Shown: piece by piece, positions 8,566 to 17,606 of the stretch
Layout: every line of letters begins with the position of its first letter
How positions within the stretch are numbered: position 1 is the stretch's first letter
NCBI RefSeq assembly: GCF_016469035.1
Contig: NZ_JAEHJZ010000026.1
Location: 54,079 to 118,078, forward strand
Direction of reading: 5' to 3'
Origin: Gelidibacter salicanalis
Lineage (GTDB): Bacteria; Bacteroidota; Bacteroidia; Flavobacteriales; Flavobacteriaceae
DNA: 64,000 bases
Position numbers and translations under genes: made by a program
The notes under the pieces: model-generated
Database searches by the model: none
The model's input: only the letters and a program-made list of their open reading frames with translations
What the model was told of the DNA's origin: nothing

Positions 8566-9855
8566 TTAAAGTTGGCTTACGCTTTCTGCCATTATCGGAC
8601 CCAGTTCATATGCACTAGCCATTAAATCAGGCTTGAGTTCCTTTACGCGTTGAACATCTCCTGCCGCTTTCAAAATTTCTGCACTATGATACAATGCCAT
8701 TGGTTCAGAAGTATGTCCTAATACATATTTCTCGGTCAGTGACAAAGCTTCATTCAATTGTCCATTTTTAAAGTAAGACCAGGCCAATAAATCATAGGAA
8801 TGTGGTGTTGGTCTGTTTTCTATTTCAATCATTGCAATGTTTATAGCCTCTTGTAGGTTCATGTTTTCCTGAGTATACAGTTGGACATTGTATTGATTGT
8901 ACATAGCACCATAAGCTTTATCTTTTACAGCACTATTATACAATGCAATCTGTTCTTTCTTCGCAACAACGTCACCCTTAAATTCATAAATTTGAGATTT
9001 TAATAGGTAATAATCTGGGGCGTGATAATCTTTAGTAACAGTATTTAAAATACGCAAAGCTTCATCAGCATTTTTCTCGTGTGAATACACTATCCACGCG
9101 ATCCCCTTTTTAGCATAAGCATCATTTGGATCGAGTTCCAATGCCTTTAAAAAATGCTCATAAGAATCCTGTATTTTACCGGCATGTCCATAAAAATCAG
9201 CCAGGTTGGTATAAGACCATTGTTTGATGCTTTTCAAATTTGACGATTCTGCAATGGCTTTGGCCTGTTCCATATACTCTATCGCAGCATCCAAGTTGCC
9301 TTGATGGTCACTCCATTTGGACAATCTGATCAAATAATCAAAATCTGACATGTTTTCAAATTTTTCCAAATAGGCTTTTGCCAATTTATAATTGCCTAAT
9401 TCTAAATGCACATCAAATAACATCTTTTGAGTGTCTTTGAGATGATCGCCATTCATTTCAGCTTTGTGTAATAATTGCAGAGCCTCCTTAAATTTATGCT
9501 GGGAAATGTAGTTGGCAGCCAAGCTTTTCAACGGGCCTGAAGATTCGTAATTTCTCACCTCATTAAGTTTAATAAGATTGCTTTCTGCCGATTTTAAGTA
9601 ATCGATTTTTCCGGTTGAAGCAAACATTGCTGCGTTAGAATGAGCAATTTTACTTAAGTAGCTATATTGGTTGGTTGCATCTTCTAATTTTTTATTCCAA
9701 AAATCATAATCCTTTTGGGCATTTGTCCATGTTTCATTTTCGGTCGGGTCCAAATAAAGATCGTAATCTGAAATGTTTGAAACTTTTTGTGAAGAGTTAG
9801 TGCAACTACTTAATATAACCAAAAAGCAAAATGCTAAGATATATTTTGAGTTCAT
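8566..9855 (-). CDS. TPR-repeat lipoprotein
   Basis: The 429-residue protein has a lipoprotein signal (lipobox LSSC) followed by tetratricopeptide-like helical repeats through most of the chain; the clearest is FLKALELDPNDAYAKKGIAW. It is probably a periplasmic or outer-membrane-anchored scaffold. Tight coupling to the TonB-dependent receptor downstream and the DUF4331 genes upstream suggests it handles the same cargo. The biochemical role is not known. Confidence 0.8.
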   Translation of the reverse strand: MNSKYILAFCFLVILSSCTNSSQKVSNISDYDLYLDPTENETWTNAQKDYDFWNKKLEDATNQYSYLSKIAHSNAAMFASTGKIDYLKSAESNLIKLNEVRNYESSGPLKSLAANYISQHKFKEALQLLHKAEMNGDHLKDTQKMLFDVHLELGNYKLAKAYLEKFENMSDFDYLIRLSKWSDHQGNLDAAIEYMEQAKAIAESSNLKSIKQWSYTNLADFYGHAGKIQDSYEHFLKALELDPNDAYAKKGIAWIVYSHEKNADEALRILNTVTKDYHAPDYYLLKSQIYEFKGDVVAKKEQIALYNSAVKDKAYGAMYNQYNVQLYTQENMNLQEAINIAMIEIENRPTPHSYDLLAWSYFKNGQLNEALSLTEKYVLGHTSEPMALYHSAEILKAAGDVQRVKELKPDLMASAYELGPIMAESVSQL

Positions 9856-9898
9856 GAGGTTGTTTTTTGAGTTTTTTTGTTTTGTGTCTTTTAAAATA

Positions 9899-9931
9899 AC
9901 CCTGAAATAACGTGAGACATTATTTCAGGGT
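9899..9931 (-). terminator. Strong hairpin between DUF4331-C and TPR genes
   Basis: A 12-bp perfect stem (ACCCTGAAATAA with its complement, loop CGTGAGACA) follows the lipoprotein stop, and the reverse strand then reads TTATTTT. It may act as a partial terminator or mRNA stabiliser that lowers expression of the TPR and receptor genes relative to the DUF4331 genes. Confidence 0.6.
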
Positions 9932-9940
9932 ATGGTAATC

Positions 9941-10489
9941 TTACATATGTGGCGCTGCCAAATAAGGGAATGAACTCGAGAATGGTTTATCATTCGCGTC
10001 CACATTATCACTTGATAAAGTACTATTATCGGTGCCCATTGGACCTCCAAAGATCAATAGTAATTCTACATCGATAACATCATCTGCCAACGTACGACCT
10101 GTAAGCACATTGGTGCCATCAAAAAATGTAGTCGTTCCATCTAAAGAAACCGTCAAAACATCTGTTGCTAGAGCCCCAGTAAAAGTTGCGGCGTCCATAC
10201 CTAAAGCATTTGTTGTGTATCCAGGATTCAAGGCTAACAATTTATTTTGAAAAGCAACTTGGTAAGCTGCGGCCTGCTTGGACGGTACAGTGACGTTAAA
10301 AGCATCTTTATTTCCCATCGACACAAATACTGTGCTGATGGCTGGTCTTGCCATTTGATCTTCCTGTGCATAAGTGCCAGAAAATTCTGGAGCTTTGGGT
10401 CCATTTGAATCGTCATCATTACTACAGTTATAGACAGTAAGGGCCATTAGGGCGACGATTGCAGTTATTTTTATATTATTGAATTTCAT
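9941..10489 (-). CDS. DUF4331-like lipoprotein, C-terminal half of the family
   Basis: The 182-residue protein has its own lipoprotein signal (lipobox YNC) and then matches the second half of DUF4331 as I know it: ARPAISTVF, KDAFNVT, DVLTVSLDG, GRTLADDVIDVELLLIFGG and a terminal FPYLAAPHM. The first half is encoded by the gene just upstream, 18 bp away. Family members are usually one polypeptide, so this looks like a two-chain version. Function of DUF4331 is unknown. Confidence 0.7.
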   Translation of the reverse strand: MKFNNIKITAIVALMALTVYNCSNDDDSNGPKAPEFSGTYAQEDQMARPAISTVFVSMGNKDAFNVTVPSKQAAAYQVAFQNKLLALNPGYTTNALGMDAATFTGALATDVLTVSLDGTTTFFDGTNVLTGRTLADDVIDVELLLIFGGPMGTDNSTLSSDNVDANDKPFSSSFPYLAAPHM

Positions 10490-10507
10490 AATTAAGTTTT
10501 TTAGAGT

Positions 10508-11158
10508 TTATTGTTTTCTTTTTGTTTCTACCCATGAGTTGATACTTCCTGAACCACCAATCATTGATTTTGGCACTTCTACAACAACAGATAAAACGTT
10601 TGTTCCTGCATACGTATCTGTTCCCGGATTTTCAAATCCTGTTGCAGTGCCCGCTATAATAGCTTTGTATTGATCAACATCAAAAAAGAAGGGATCATCA
10701 CGTGGGCCAGCAAAAAAGCTCATTCCTGCATTGGTAGCTATCATTGCATTAGCACCTGGAGCTGTAATTGCCACACTAGAAGCTACTCCTGTAGTTCTTA
10801 CAGTACTGCTTAAACCTGTTTGGGCTGGAGCAACCGGACCAAAGAAATACATCTTACCATCTTTTGGAATCGCTTGGATGACTAAATCCTCAATAGCATC
10901 GCCATTGGTGTCAATGTTGATTTCCAACATGGTGTTCTCATCAAATTTAGCTGATTGCGTATCCGTTGGAGATAAAAGAGCTTGAACATTCGTTACAAAT
11001 ACGATGTTGTTGGTGTTTTGCCCCTGAAAGGCATAAAAGTCGGTGATGTCATTTGAACCACCCGTCACTGCAGGCGCATCCATGTGATCTGCCGCAATTG
11101 CGAAGAAGCCGGCTACCGCGATAACTGCTACTCCTAATAAAATTTTTGATTTTTTCAT
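10508..11158 (-). CDS. DUF4331-family secreted protein, N-terminal half
   Basis: The 216-residue protein has a cleavable signal peptide (about 1-22) and the DUF4331 opening ADHMDAP...NDITDFYAFQG. A central beta-rich part holds FDENTMLEINIDTNGD and MSFFAGPRDDPFFFD. It ends at SWVETKRKQ, where full-length family members continue into the segment encoded by the next gene. It is the first gene of a four-gene operon with a DUF4331-C lipoprotein, a TPR lipoprotein and a TonB-dependent receptor. Confidence 0.78.
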   Translation of the reverse strand: MKKSKILLGVAVIAVAGFFAIAADHMDAPAVTGGSNDITDFYAFQGQNTNNIVFVTNVQALLSPTDTQSAKFDENTMLEINIDTNGDAIEDLVIQAIPKDGKMYFFGPVAPAQTGLSSTVRTTGVASSVAITAPGANAMIATNAGMSFFAGPRDDPFFFDVDQYKAIIAGTATGFENPGTDTYAGTNVLSVVVEVPKSMIGGSGSINSWVETKRKQ

Positions 11159-11275
11159 AATAATGAGATTTTTGTTAATTATTAATGTCTCTGTGCATAC
11201 CTACGAAAAATTAAAGGGGTCGGTTTTGTTAAATTTTTGTTAACATAAAAAACTGCGTAATTTTATTTTTAAAAG

Positions 11276-11283
11276 TATCTTTG
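11276..11283 (+). promoter_or_regulatory. -7 promoter element TATCTTTG
   Basis: An exact match to TAnnTTTG, 21 nt before the ATG of the LETM1-like gene. I could not place a convincing TTG -33 element. Confidence 0.5.
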
Positions 11284-11304
11284 CAGTCTAATTGATTTTT
11301 GACT

Positions 11305-12477
11305 ATGAATCCCTCTGCCTCTGGTTGGATTAAAAAATTACTAAAAGAAGTTTCTGCTGATGCAGGCTTTTTTGACAGCCCTCTTGAAAGCTTTTATCAA
11401 GACCTTAAACACTGTGGATTTATTTATGGCAGCAATATAGCTGCCGTGAGCAACGCCGTCCCAAAAAAGGATTTAACCGATGAAGAATTGTGCAAGGTCA
11501 ATTTGATTTTGGCGTTTTTATATGTCTATAAAAGAAATCCTTCCGAAGAAAAATTTATCGATACAGTAATTAACTTTTATGGCGCCATTACGGTAAGCAA
11601 AGCCTCCATTTTCCATTCAATATTGGGAAAAAAGAAATCTGCCTCCTTATTAGAAGACCTCATTGATAAACGCATCCATATTGATGACAATATTTTTACC
11701 AAAAACTTTAATTACTTTATTACCAATGCCCTTTTGTTTGTGGACGTATTGGCTTACCAAAAGTTTTTAGACACCAATACCGTATCAGATAAATATTTGC
11801 AAGACATAGAAACGTCTATTGAAACTATTGTGATTGAAGTTTTTGAATCCAAACTACAAAAAAGTAAGTATGACAATAGTTTAACCAAATTACTCAAGCA
11901 GTCTAGGCGCTATCATACTAATGCTCCTCTAGACTATGGAGATGCCATTGCCACGCTTAAAACCTCTTTAGAAAAACGGTATATTATTGACATTGCCTGT
12001 ATGGCCTCATGGACCGATAATGTAGTGGATAAGAGTGAAAATAAATTTTTGGCCCAATTTTGTGACCATTTAGAACTTGAATTGGACGTATTAAATCGAT
12101 CAATTTTAGATATTGACGTGTTTTACAGTTCTAACAAGAGCAGTATTGCAGCCTTAGGTTCCAAAAATTTTGTACAGAGCTTCTATGATAATTCTAGCAA
12201 AATGGTCATGAAGTTGATCAGCAGAAATAGTAAGCGCTTACTGCAAGAACTTAAAGAAAGTAAAGAATTAATGGTGCTTTTAACAAAGTCCACCAAAAGA
12301 GAACTGACCGCTGCAGAGCATAAAAAAGTTCAGGCACAATTGATGGATATTTTCAAATCCATACCAAGTTTGGCCATTTTCATGTTACCTGGTGGCGCTA
12401 TTTTACTGCCCTTATTTATCAAATTTATCCCTAAACTATTACCATCGGCATTTGATGAAAATAGAATTGATGAATAG
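11305..12477 (+). CDS. LETM1-related protein
   Basis: The 390-residue protein is largely helical. Its C-terminus has a LETM1-like segment: ELTAAEHKKVQAQLMD then SLAIFMLPGGAILLPLFIKF and PKLLPSAFDEN, with the proline/glycine-rich hydrophobic stretch typical of LETM1 (a mitochondrial cation-exchange protein). Related flavobacterial proteins carry the label 'LETM1-related biofilm-associated'. I do not know a tested function. I chose the ATG over an in-frame TTG two codons upstream because it sits better behind the promoter. Its stop abuts the stop of the convergent LytTR gene with no spacer. Confidence 0.7.
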   Translation: MNPSASGWIKKLLKEVSADAGFFDSPLESFYQDLKHCGFIYGSNIAAVSNAVPKKDLTDEELCKVNLILAFLYVYKRNPSEEKFIDTVINFYGAITVSKASIFHSILGKKKSASLLEDLIDKRIHIDDNIFTKNFNYFITNALLFVDVLAYQKFLDTNTVSDKYLQDIETSIETIVIEVFESKLQKSKYDNSLTKLLKQSRRYHTNAPLDYGDAIATLKTSLEKRYIIDIACMASWTDNVVDKSENKFLAQFCDHLELELDVLNRSILDIDVFYSSNKSSIAALGSKNFVQSFYDNSSKMVMKLISRNSKRLLQELKESKELMVLLTKSTKRELTAAEHKKVQAQLMDIFKSIPSLAIFMLPGGAILLPLFIKFIPKLLPSAFDENRIDE

Positions 12478-13233
12478 CTACTCTAACCAATCCTTAAAAT
12501 CTTTAACGCGTTCTCTTGCCACAATAACATCTTGGTCTTTATAGGTATTCAATTTAATTTGAAGACGTGAGTTGGTATAACTGATCATATCCTTTATGGC
12601 ATCAATATTGACATAGAATTTTCTACTGACTCTAAAAAAGACCGTAGGCTCCAAATCAGGCTCCAACTGTTCTAAACTCACATCTAAAAGATAGTTTCTG
12701 CCATCACGTGTATACGCATAAGTGCCTTTATTTTCACTATAAAAACATTCAATGTCTTCTGTCGCAATCAATTTAAGGTGCTGTCCCACTTTAACCGAAA
12801 ATCGTTTTTTGTAGGACCTATCTAATGGATTGACCAACATTTTTCGGATATCGTTAAAATCTAATACGACTTGTTTTTGTGCTGGCACTCGCATCTTATA
12901 TTTTGTAACGGCCTTGGCAAGGTCATCTTCATCAATTGGCTTCAACAAGTAATCAATACTGTTCAACTTAAACGCCTGTAACGCGTAGGCATCATAGGCG
13001 GTGGTAAAAATGATGGCAGAATTGATTTCTAAGGCCTCAAAAATCTCAAAAGACAGCCCATCACTCAACTGAATGTCGAGAAATATCAAATCAGGATGGG
13101 TGTGTTCAGAAAACCAGGCAATAGATTCTTCTACGGAGTGCAACATGGTATGTGCTTCAACCTCTAACTTGCCCAACATCCTTTGCAAACGTCTTGCCGA
13201 TGGTTTTTCGTCTTCTATGATAATTACGTTCAT
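12478..13233 (-). CDS. LytTR-family response regulator
   Basis: The 251-residue regulator has a receiver domain (about 1-120, phospho-acceptor Asp53 in FLDIQ, acidic pair Glu7/Asp8, conserved Lys in LLKPID) and a LytTR DNA-binding domain (about 145-251, with FRVSRKFYVNID). I start at MNVIIIEDE. A longer in-frame extension upstream is unlike the family. It is the last gene of the LytS-like kinase operon and should be phosphorylated by that kinase. Confidence 0.92.
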   Translation of the reverse strand: MNVIIIEDEKPSARRLQRMLGKLEVEAHTMLHSVEESIAWFSEHTHPDLIFLDIQLSDGLSFEIFEALEINSAIIFTTAYDAYALQAFKLNSIDYLLKPIDEDDLAKAVTKYKMRVPAQKQVVLDFNDIRKMLVNPLDRSYKKRFSVKVGQHLKLIATEDIECFYSENKGTYAYTRDGRNYLLDVSLEQLEPDLEPTVFFRVSRKFYVNIDAIKDMISYTNSRLQIKLNTYKDQDVIVARERVKDFKDWLE

Positions 13234-13318
13234 TCTGTGTTCAGTATTAAGTAATGAGAATTGAGTATTAAGAGATGTTGAAAAAGTTTCCATGGAGGTG
13301 ATGGCACCTGTTCAAGCA

Positions 13319-13642
13319 TTACTCCCATTTACTGTTGCGTTCTTTTTCCATCAATTCTTTAATTTTCCGTTCTTCCCAATTTTTACCCCATATAATATAC
13401 GGCATAAAAACTGACAGTCCGTGTGCTAAAAGACCAATGCCCCAGAAAAACAGCGTGGTAAAATTCTGCCATTGAAAATAACTTTCACCAGTGTCCAATT
13501 GCTGGATGTTTATGATAACAAGCATTAAATTGATGACTAAATAAACCAGAAGGTGACTATAAAACCCGCTGATTCTCTTAACGCGTTTCTTCGCTCTGTC
13601 ATATCGTTCCTTTTCAAAATAATTCGGTTCCATTAGTTCCAT
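13319..13642 (-). CDS. 2TM-domain membrane protein
   Basis: The 107-residue protein has the 2TM domain: FEKERYDRAKKRVKRISGF, two hydrophobic helices (LLVYLVINLMLVIIN and FFWGIGLLAHGLSVF) and a closing WGKNWEERKIKELMEKE. The motif is a near-copy of the domain fused to the kinase just upstream, so the two are duplicates. The gene overlaps the kinase stop by 10 bp. 2TM proteins accompany LytS/LytTR pairs, probably as membrane accessory factors. I chose MELMEPNYF over a longer Lys/Arg-rich frame start. Confidence 0.82.
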   Translation of the reverse strand: MELMEPNYFEKERYDRAKKRVKRISGFYSHLLVYLVINLMLVIINIQQLDTGESYFQWQNFTTLFFWGIGLLAHGLSVFMPYIIWGKNWEERKIKELMEKERNSKWE

Positions 13643-14952
13643 GTTTTTGTGTTTTGTTCCTTTTCTAGAATTTCTTTTATTTTTCGTTCTTCCCACTCTT
13701 TACCATAACCAAATACTCCAAAGGCATGAAAGATGATGCCCATTCCCCATCCTAACATAGGGAACCAGAACCATTGATAATTCCATGAGGTTTTATAGTT
13801 TATGAAAATTAAAAATGGGATGACCACACAGTATGACACTAAATTACCGAAGAAGCCTTTAAGGTCTTCCACTCTCTTTTTTGCCCGGTGATACGCCTCT
13901 TGTTCGTTATATAAATATTTTGTTTTCATGATTAAAGTTTGTTTGGTTAATATGGGTATTTTCACTTTAAAAAAGGCAGCCGATTCGTCAATCAGCACTG
14001 GTCGTTTGGTTAGAATACCATATCTATTGACAATATTTTGAAGTCCTACACCTTTCCTTTGTTGAAGCACTTCTTTTTTCTGTAAATTATTCTTCACTAC
14101 CAGATAGTTGTCTTCCACTGTGATGCTGATGTGCAAGGGTTTTGATTCACTTACCGTATTATGCTTGATGGTATTTTCCAAAAGTAGTTGCAAAGACAAG
14201 GGTACGACCTTAGCCTCTTCTTTATTAAAATCTTCTGGGATTTCAAAATTGATACTGTTCTCAAAGCGCATTTTCAGCAAATTCATATAGATTTTTGCAA
14301 ACTCCAACTCTTCTGCTACCGTAACCAATTCCTTATCCTTTTGTTCCAAAACATAGCGGTATATTTTTGAGAGTGATACGGTAAATCGTTGCGCATTTCC
14401 GGGATTCTCTTCAATCAAAGAGGTCAGCACATTCAAGCTGTTGAACAAAAAATGTGGGTCAATTTGATTTTTCAGACTTTCAAATTGTGCACTGGCCGTA
14501 TTGGCAATGACTTTTTGTTCTTTAATCTTATTCTGTTGATAGCGGTTATAGAAATACACCACATGAAATATAATCACGATAGTCAATGTAATCCACAGTC
14601 CAAAACTATAGTTATTCCAACGTTGTGCCTGCAAGAAATCAGAAACAGACGAACCATGGTAAATTACATATTGCAATCCGTTTAGAATTACTAGCCCTAT
14701 CATGGTAATTACCACAGACCCGATAATTCCAATAGCAATCCTTTTAAATCGTTCTTCCCGTGTCCATGTTAACTTTTCTAGATAAGCGAAATAATAATAG
14801 TTTGAGTAGCCCAATAAAAAACTATACAGTTGGTAGAAGCTGAAAATCTCTAAAAATTCATTAAAACTTTCAAATTGAAAACCATTATTAAGCACATTTC
14901 CCGCTACAAAAACTGCACAACCAATAAAAAAGGTAAGGAGGATATTCTTCAT
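13633..14952 (-). CDS. LytS-like histidine kinase fused to a 2TM domain
   Basis: The 439-residue protein has four membrane spans (about 1-135), a His_kinase domain with the phospho-acceptor in NQIDPHFLFNSLN (His167) and a HATPase region (LLLENTIKHN; GVGLQNIVNRY) to about residue 335. Beyond the usual end (KVKIPIL), a six-residue linker TKQTLI leads into Met342 and a complete 2TM domain (YHRAKKRVEDLKGFF...GYGKEWEERKIKEILEKE). The linker looks like translated spacer, so a stop codon may have been lost between two former genes. Its partner is the LytTR regulator at the end of the operon. Confidence 0.88.
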   Translation of the reverse strand: MKNILLTFFIGCAVFVAGNVLNNGFQFESFNEFLEIFSFYQLYSFLLGYSNYYYFAYLEKLTWTREERFKRIAIGIIGSVVITMIGLVILNGLQYVIYHGSSVSDFLQAQRWNNYSFGLWITLTIVIIFHVVYFYNRYQQNKIKEQKVIANTASAQFESLKNQIDPHFLFNSLNVLTSLIEENPGNAQRFTVSLSKIYRYVLEQKDKELVTVAEELEFAKIYMNLLKMRFENSINFEIPEDFNKEEAKVVPLSLQLLLENTIKHNTVSESKPLHISITVEDNYLVVKNNLQKKEVLQQRKGVGLQNIVNRYGILTKRPVLIDESAAFFKVKIPILTKQTLIMKTKYLYNEQEAYHRAKKRVEDLKGFFGNLVSYCVVIPFLIFINYKTSWNYQWFWFPMLGWGMGIIFHAFGVFGYGKEWEERKIKEILEKEQNTKTWN

Positions 14953-15027
14953 AGGTTAATTCTTGATGGTGCTTATGGAACTTAAGGTTTAAAATTAGGG
15001 AAAAGTTTTAAGGAATTTTTTATTCCC

Positions 15028-15234
15028 TCACAAAACAGAGCATCGGTTGTTCCTGAGTTCCAGTTCCCGATTGTTAAAATCAGAATCTGATATGAATTCA
15101 AAAATCTGTTCTCCATCACTCTTTAGATTGTCTTTACTGAGTTTAACTGCTTCCAGAATTGACCTATTAGGATTGTGTTGTGCTGACGCCAATCCGGTAA
15201 CAAATACTACGATGATAATTATTAAATGTTTCAT
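15028..15234 (-). CDS. Small secreted protein, unknown
   Basis: A 68-residue product starting MKHLIIIIVVFVTGLASAQ, a convincing signal peptide with cleavage after SAQ, leaving a mature peptide of about 50 residues rich in Asn, Arg and acidic residues and ending NNRCSVL. I recognise no family. A longer frame start 34 codons upstream would bury the signal peptide, so I reject it. Confidence 0.45.
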   Translation of the reverse strand: MKHLIIIIVVFVTGLASAQHNPNRSILEAVKLSKDNLKSDGEQIFEFISDSDFNNRELELRNNRCSVL

Positions 15235-15832
15235 AAGGGTTTGATTTAATGATTTATAGTTACAAATATCTCTGAGTAATTCCGATTTTAAAAAAATAGA
15301 TAACTGAGTTGTTGAATTGTAGGACTGAGCTGTCATTGTAAATCAAACCATCCTGCAGCAGCCAATTGCGTATAATAGGTATTTAATCACATAAAAGCTT
15401 GCAAAAAACCAAGGTTACACGTCCTAACTTATCTACTTCTTAAAAATTTAAGAATATCACACTATTTTATGGCTTTTATAATTTAAAAAAGTATATTGTT
15501 GTACCCGTTTATATTTAGAAATATTATTGTCCGATAAAGAATTAAGACCGCTGCGCTTATAGAACAAAGAACAAAGATTTAATTATAACTGACTGATAAA
15601 CAATCGTTATCTACATCAAATCTGCCCAATCACTATTAGTGAAATTGGTCTTGGAAAACAAGGTGTCATTTTTAAGATATCGAACCAGGTCATGCTTTTA
15701 TAGAGTTTGCAAACTTTTTACGTGTTTTACCGGACACTGATGATTTAGAAACAGAACGTACTATATTTTTGATAGAACTCAGCGTCCGTTACTAATTTTA
15801 CCACGACACTTTATAATTAAACACCTTATATA
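15235..15832. other. Intergenic region with a MITE-like repeat
   Basis: Apart from the repeat copy described separately, I see no gene. Just downstream of the repeat an in-frame stretch reading ETERTIFLIELSVRY hints at a decayed coding sequence. The next gene appears to begin with TTG. Confidence 0.4.
15528..15736. repeat. MITE-like element, copy 1 (209 bp)
   Basis: It starts TGTCCGATAAAG and ends TTTTACCGGACA, so its ends are inverted repeats (TGTCCGRTAAA). It matches the element at 28333-28565 along its length with scattered substitutions and small indels. Both copies share TATTAT before and CTG after the element. No transposase is encoded. Confidence 0.6.
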
Positions 15833-16537
15833 TTGAAAGAACACCACCACAAGTGGCACTCGCCAACCCTTAGTAAGGATATAGAAATGCTCGTTTTTGG
15901 ACATGCCGGGTATCCCGTGATACTGTTTCCAACAACCATGGGTAAGCACAATGAATGTAAAGACATGAAACTTATAGAGTCTGTCCGATGGTTTGTTGAA
16001 CAAGGAAAAGTTCAAATTTACTGCCCTGATGGTATTAATGAACTAAGTTGGTATAACAAAAAGATCCATCCGTCGCAACGCGCAAAAAACCACGAATGGT
16101 ACGACCAATTTATTATGAATGAAGTGGTCAATCCTATTTGCCACGAAAAAAACTTACCAAAAGTGGCTGTGGCGGGACCGAGTTTTGGAGGCTATCAAGC
16201 CTCAAATTTTGCGTTTAAGCATCCTGAAAAAGTGAGTCATATGTTTAGTATGAGTGGAGCGTTTGACATCAAATCGTTTGTGGAGGGTCATTATGATAAC
16301 AACGTGTTTTTCAATAATCCCATCGATTTTTTACCCGGAAATAATCATCCTGATTTATGGAAGATGAAAATCATTCTTGGTGTAGGCGAATGGGATATTT
16401 GTTTAGAAGCCAATGAGAAAATGGCACAAATACTCAGAGACAAGAATATCCCCTTTTGGTATGACGTTCGTAAATGGGCAAAACACGATTGGCCGCTATG
16501 GCGGGATATGTTTCCTGAATACCTTTCAAAACTTTAA
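15833..16537 (+). CDS. Alpha/beta-hydrolase esterase of the amidoligase cluster
   Basis: The 234-residue putative esterase has the nucleophile elbow GPSFGGY (Ser117), an Asp candidate in GEWDICLE and a C-terminal His in KHDWPLW. The start appears to be TTG: an in-frame stop lies four codons upstream, and family members I know begin MKEHYHKWYS, matching the codons right after this TTG. It is the first gene of a five-gene set with ATP-grasp, GCS2 and amidotransferase genes, 24 bp before the next. It may hydrolyse or transfer an ester or amide intermediate of that pathway. Confidence 0.8.
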   Translation: MKEHHHKWHSPTLSKDIEMLVFGHAGYPVILFPTTMGKHNECKDMKLIESVRWFVEQGKVQIYCPDGINELSWYNKKIHPSQRAKNHEWYDQFIMNEVVNPICHEKNLPKVAVAGPSFGGYQASNFAFKHPEKVSHMFSMSGAFDIKSFVEGHYDNNVFFNNPIDFLPGNNHPDLWKMKIILGVGEWDICLEANEKMAQILRDKNIPFWYDVRKWAKHDWPLWRDMFPEYLSKL

Positions 16538-16561
16538 AATAGACAAGTAAAATTTATACAT

Positions 16562-17524
16562 ATGAAAAAAATTGGCATCCTATTCGGAAAAGAAAACACA
16601 TTCCCACAGGCCTTTATAGATCGCGTCAACGAAAAGAAAGTAAAAAATATTATGGCTGAAGCCGTTTCTATTGATATGGTAGAACAGGCAAAACCTACAG
16701 ATTACGCCGTGATTATTGACAGAATATCACAGGACGTTCCGTTTTATCGCGCCTATTTAAAAAACGCAGCCATTTCTGGAACGGCCGTGATCAACAATCC
16801 GTTTTGGTGGAGTGCTGACGAAAAATTCTTCAATAATGCCTTGGCAGAAAAAGTAGGTGTTCCTGTACCAAAAACGTTCATTCTACCTTCTTCCCACCGC
16901 CCGCCAGATACTGATGAAAATTCTTTCAGAAATATGAAATTCCCATTTGCTTGGGAACATATGTTCGAGACCATCGGTTTTCCTGCCTATATGAAACCTC
17001 ACGATGGGGGTGGCTGGAAAAGTGTCTATCGCGTTGAAAATTCGCAAGATTTGTGGAAAAAACACGGCGAAACAGAAAATTTGGTGATGATGTTGCAGGA
17101 AGAAATCAATTTTACAGAATATTTTAGATGTTATGTCTTAGATACTGACAACGTACATATCATGCAATATGAACCACGAAATCCGCATCATTTACGCTAC
17201 GTAATTGACGGACCGCCTGTAAAACAAGAGCTCTTAGATTTGATTAAAAAATACTCTATCCGACTGAACAAAGCCTTGGGTTACGACTTTAACACCGTAG
17301 AGTTTGCGGTACGCGACGGCATTCCGTATGCTATTGATTTTTGCAATCCGGCGCCTGATGCTGATGTCAATTCTGTGGGTCAGGATAACTTTGATTGGAT
17401 TGTTGAAAACGCAGCGAATATGGCCATTGCAAAGGCTAAGAAATTCAAGAAAGACAAGATGAACCTCACTTGGGGCACCTTTGTTAAAGACCAAATTACC
17501 GGTAAAAAAACCACCTATAAATAA
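16562..17524 (+). CDS. RimK-like ATP-grasp ligase
   Basis: The 320-residue ATP-grasp protein has VPVPKTFIL near 100, the nucleotide-binding loop MKPHDGGGWKSVY (about 142-154), the LQEEI hinge and the metal site EFAVRDGIPYAIDFCNPAPD (about 246-266). Such enzymes activate a carboxylate as acyl phosphate and couple it to an amine or thiol. The substrate is unknown. It sits between the esterase and the GCS2-type ligase, which suggests stepwise building of an amide-linked metabolite. Confidence 0.82.
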   Translation: MKKIGILFGKENTFPQAFIDRVNEKKVKNIMAEAVSIDMVEQAKPTDYAVIIDRISQDVPFYRAYLKNAAISGTAVINNPFWWSADEKFFNNALAEKVGVPVPKTFILPSSHRPPDTDENSFRNMKFPFAWEHMFETIGFPAYMKPHDGGGWKSVYRVENSQDLWKKHGETENLVMMLQEEINFTEYFRCYVLDTDNVHIMQYEPRNPHHLRYVIDGPPVKQELLDLIKKYSIRLNKALGYDFNTVEFAVRDGIPYAIDFCNPAPDADVNSVGQDNFDWIVENAANMAIAKAKKFKKDKMNLTWGTFVKDQITGKKTTYK

Positions 17525-17606
17525 AGATCACCTGATCTCTGAAGTTTATAGTTTTAAAGATCAAAAGTCAACTTTGCAGTAGTAGTCTAAAAACCAATTG
17601 TAACTT

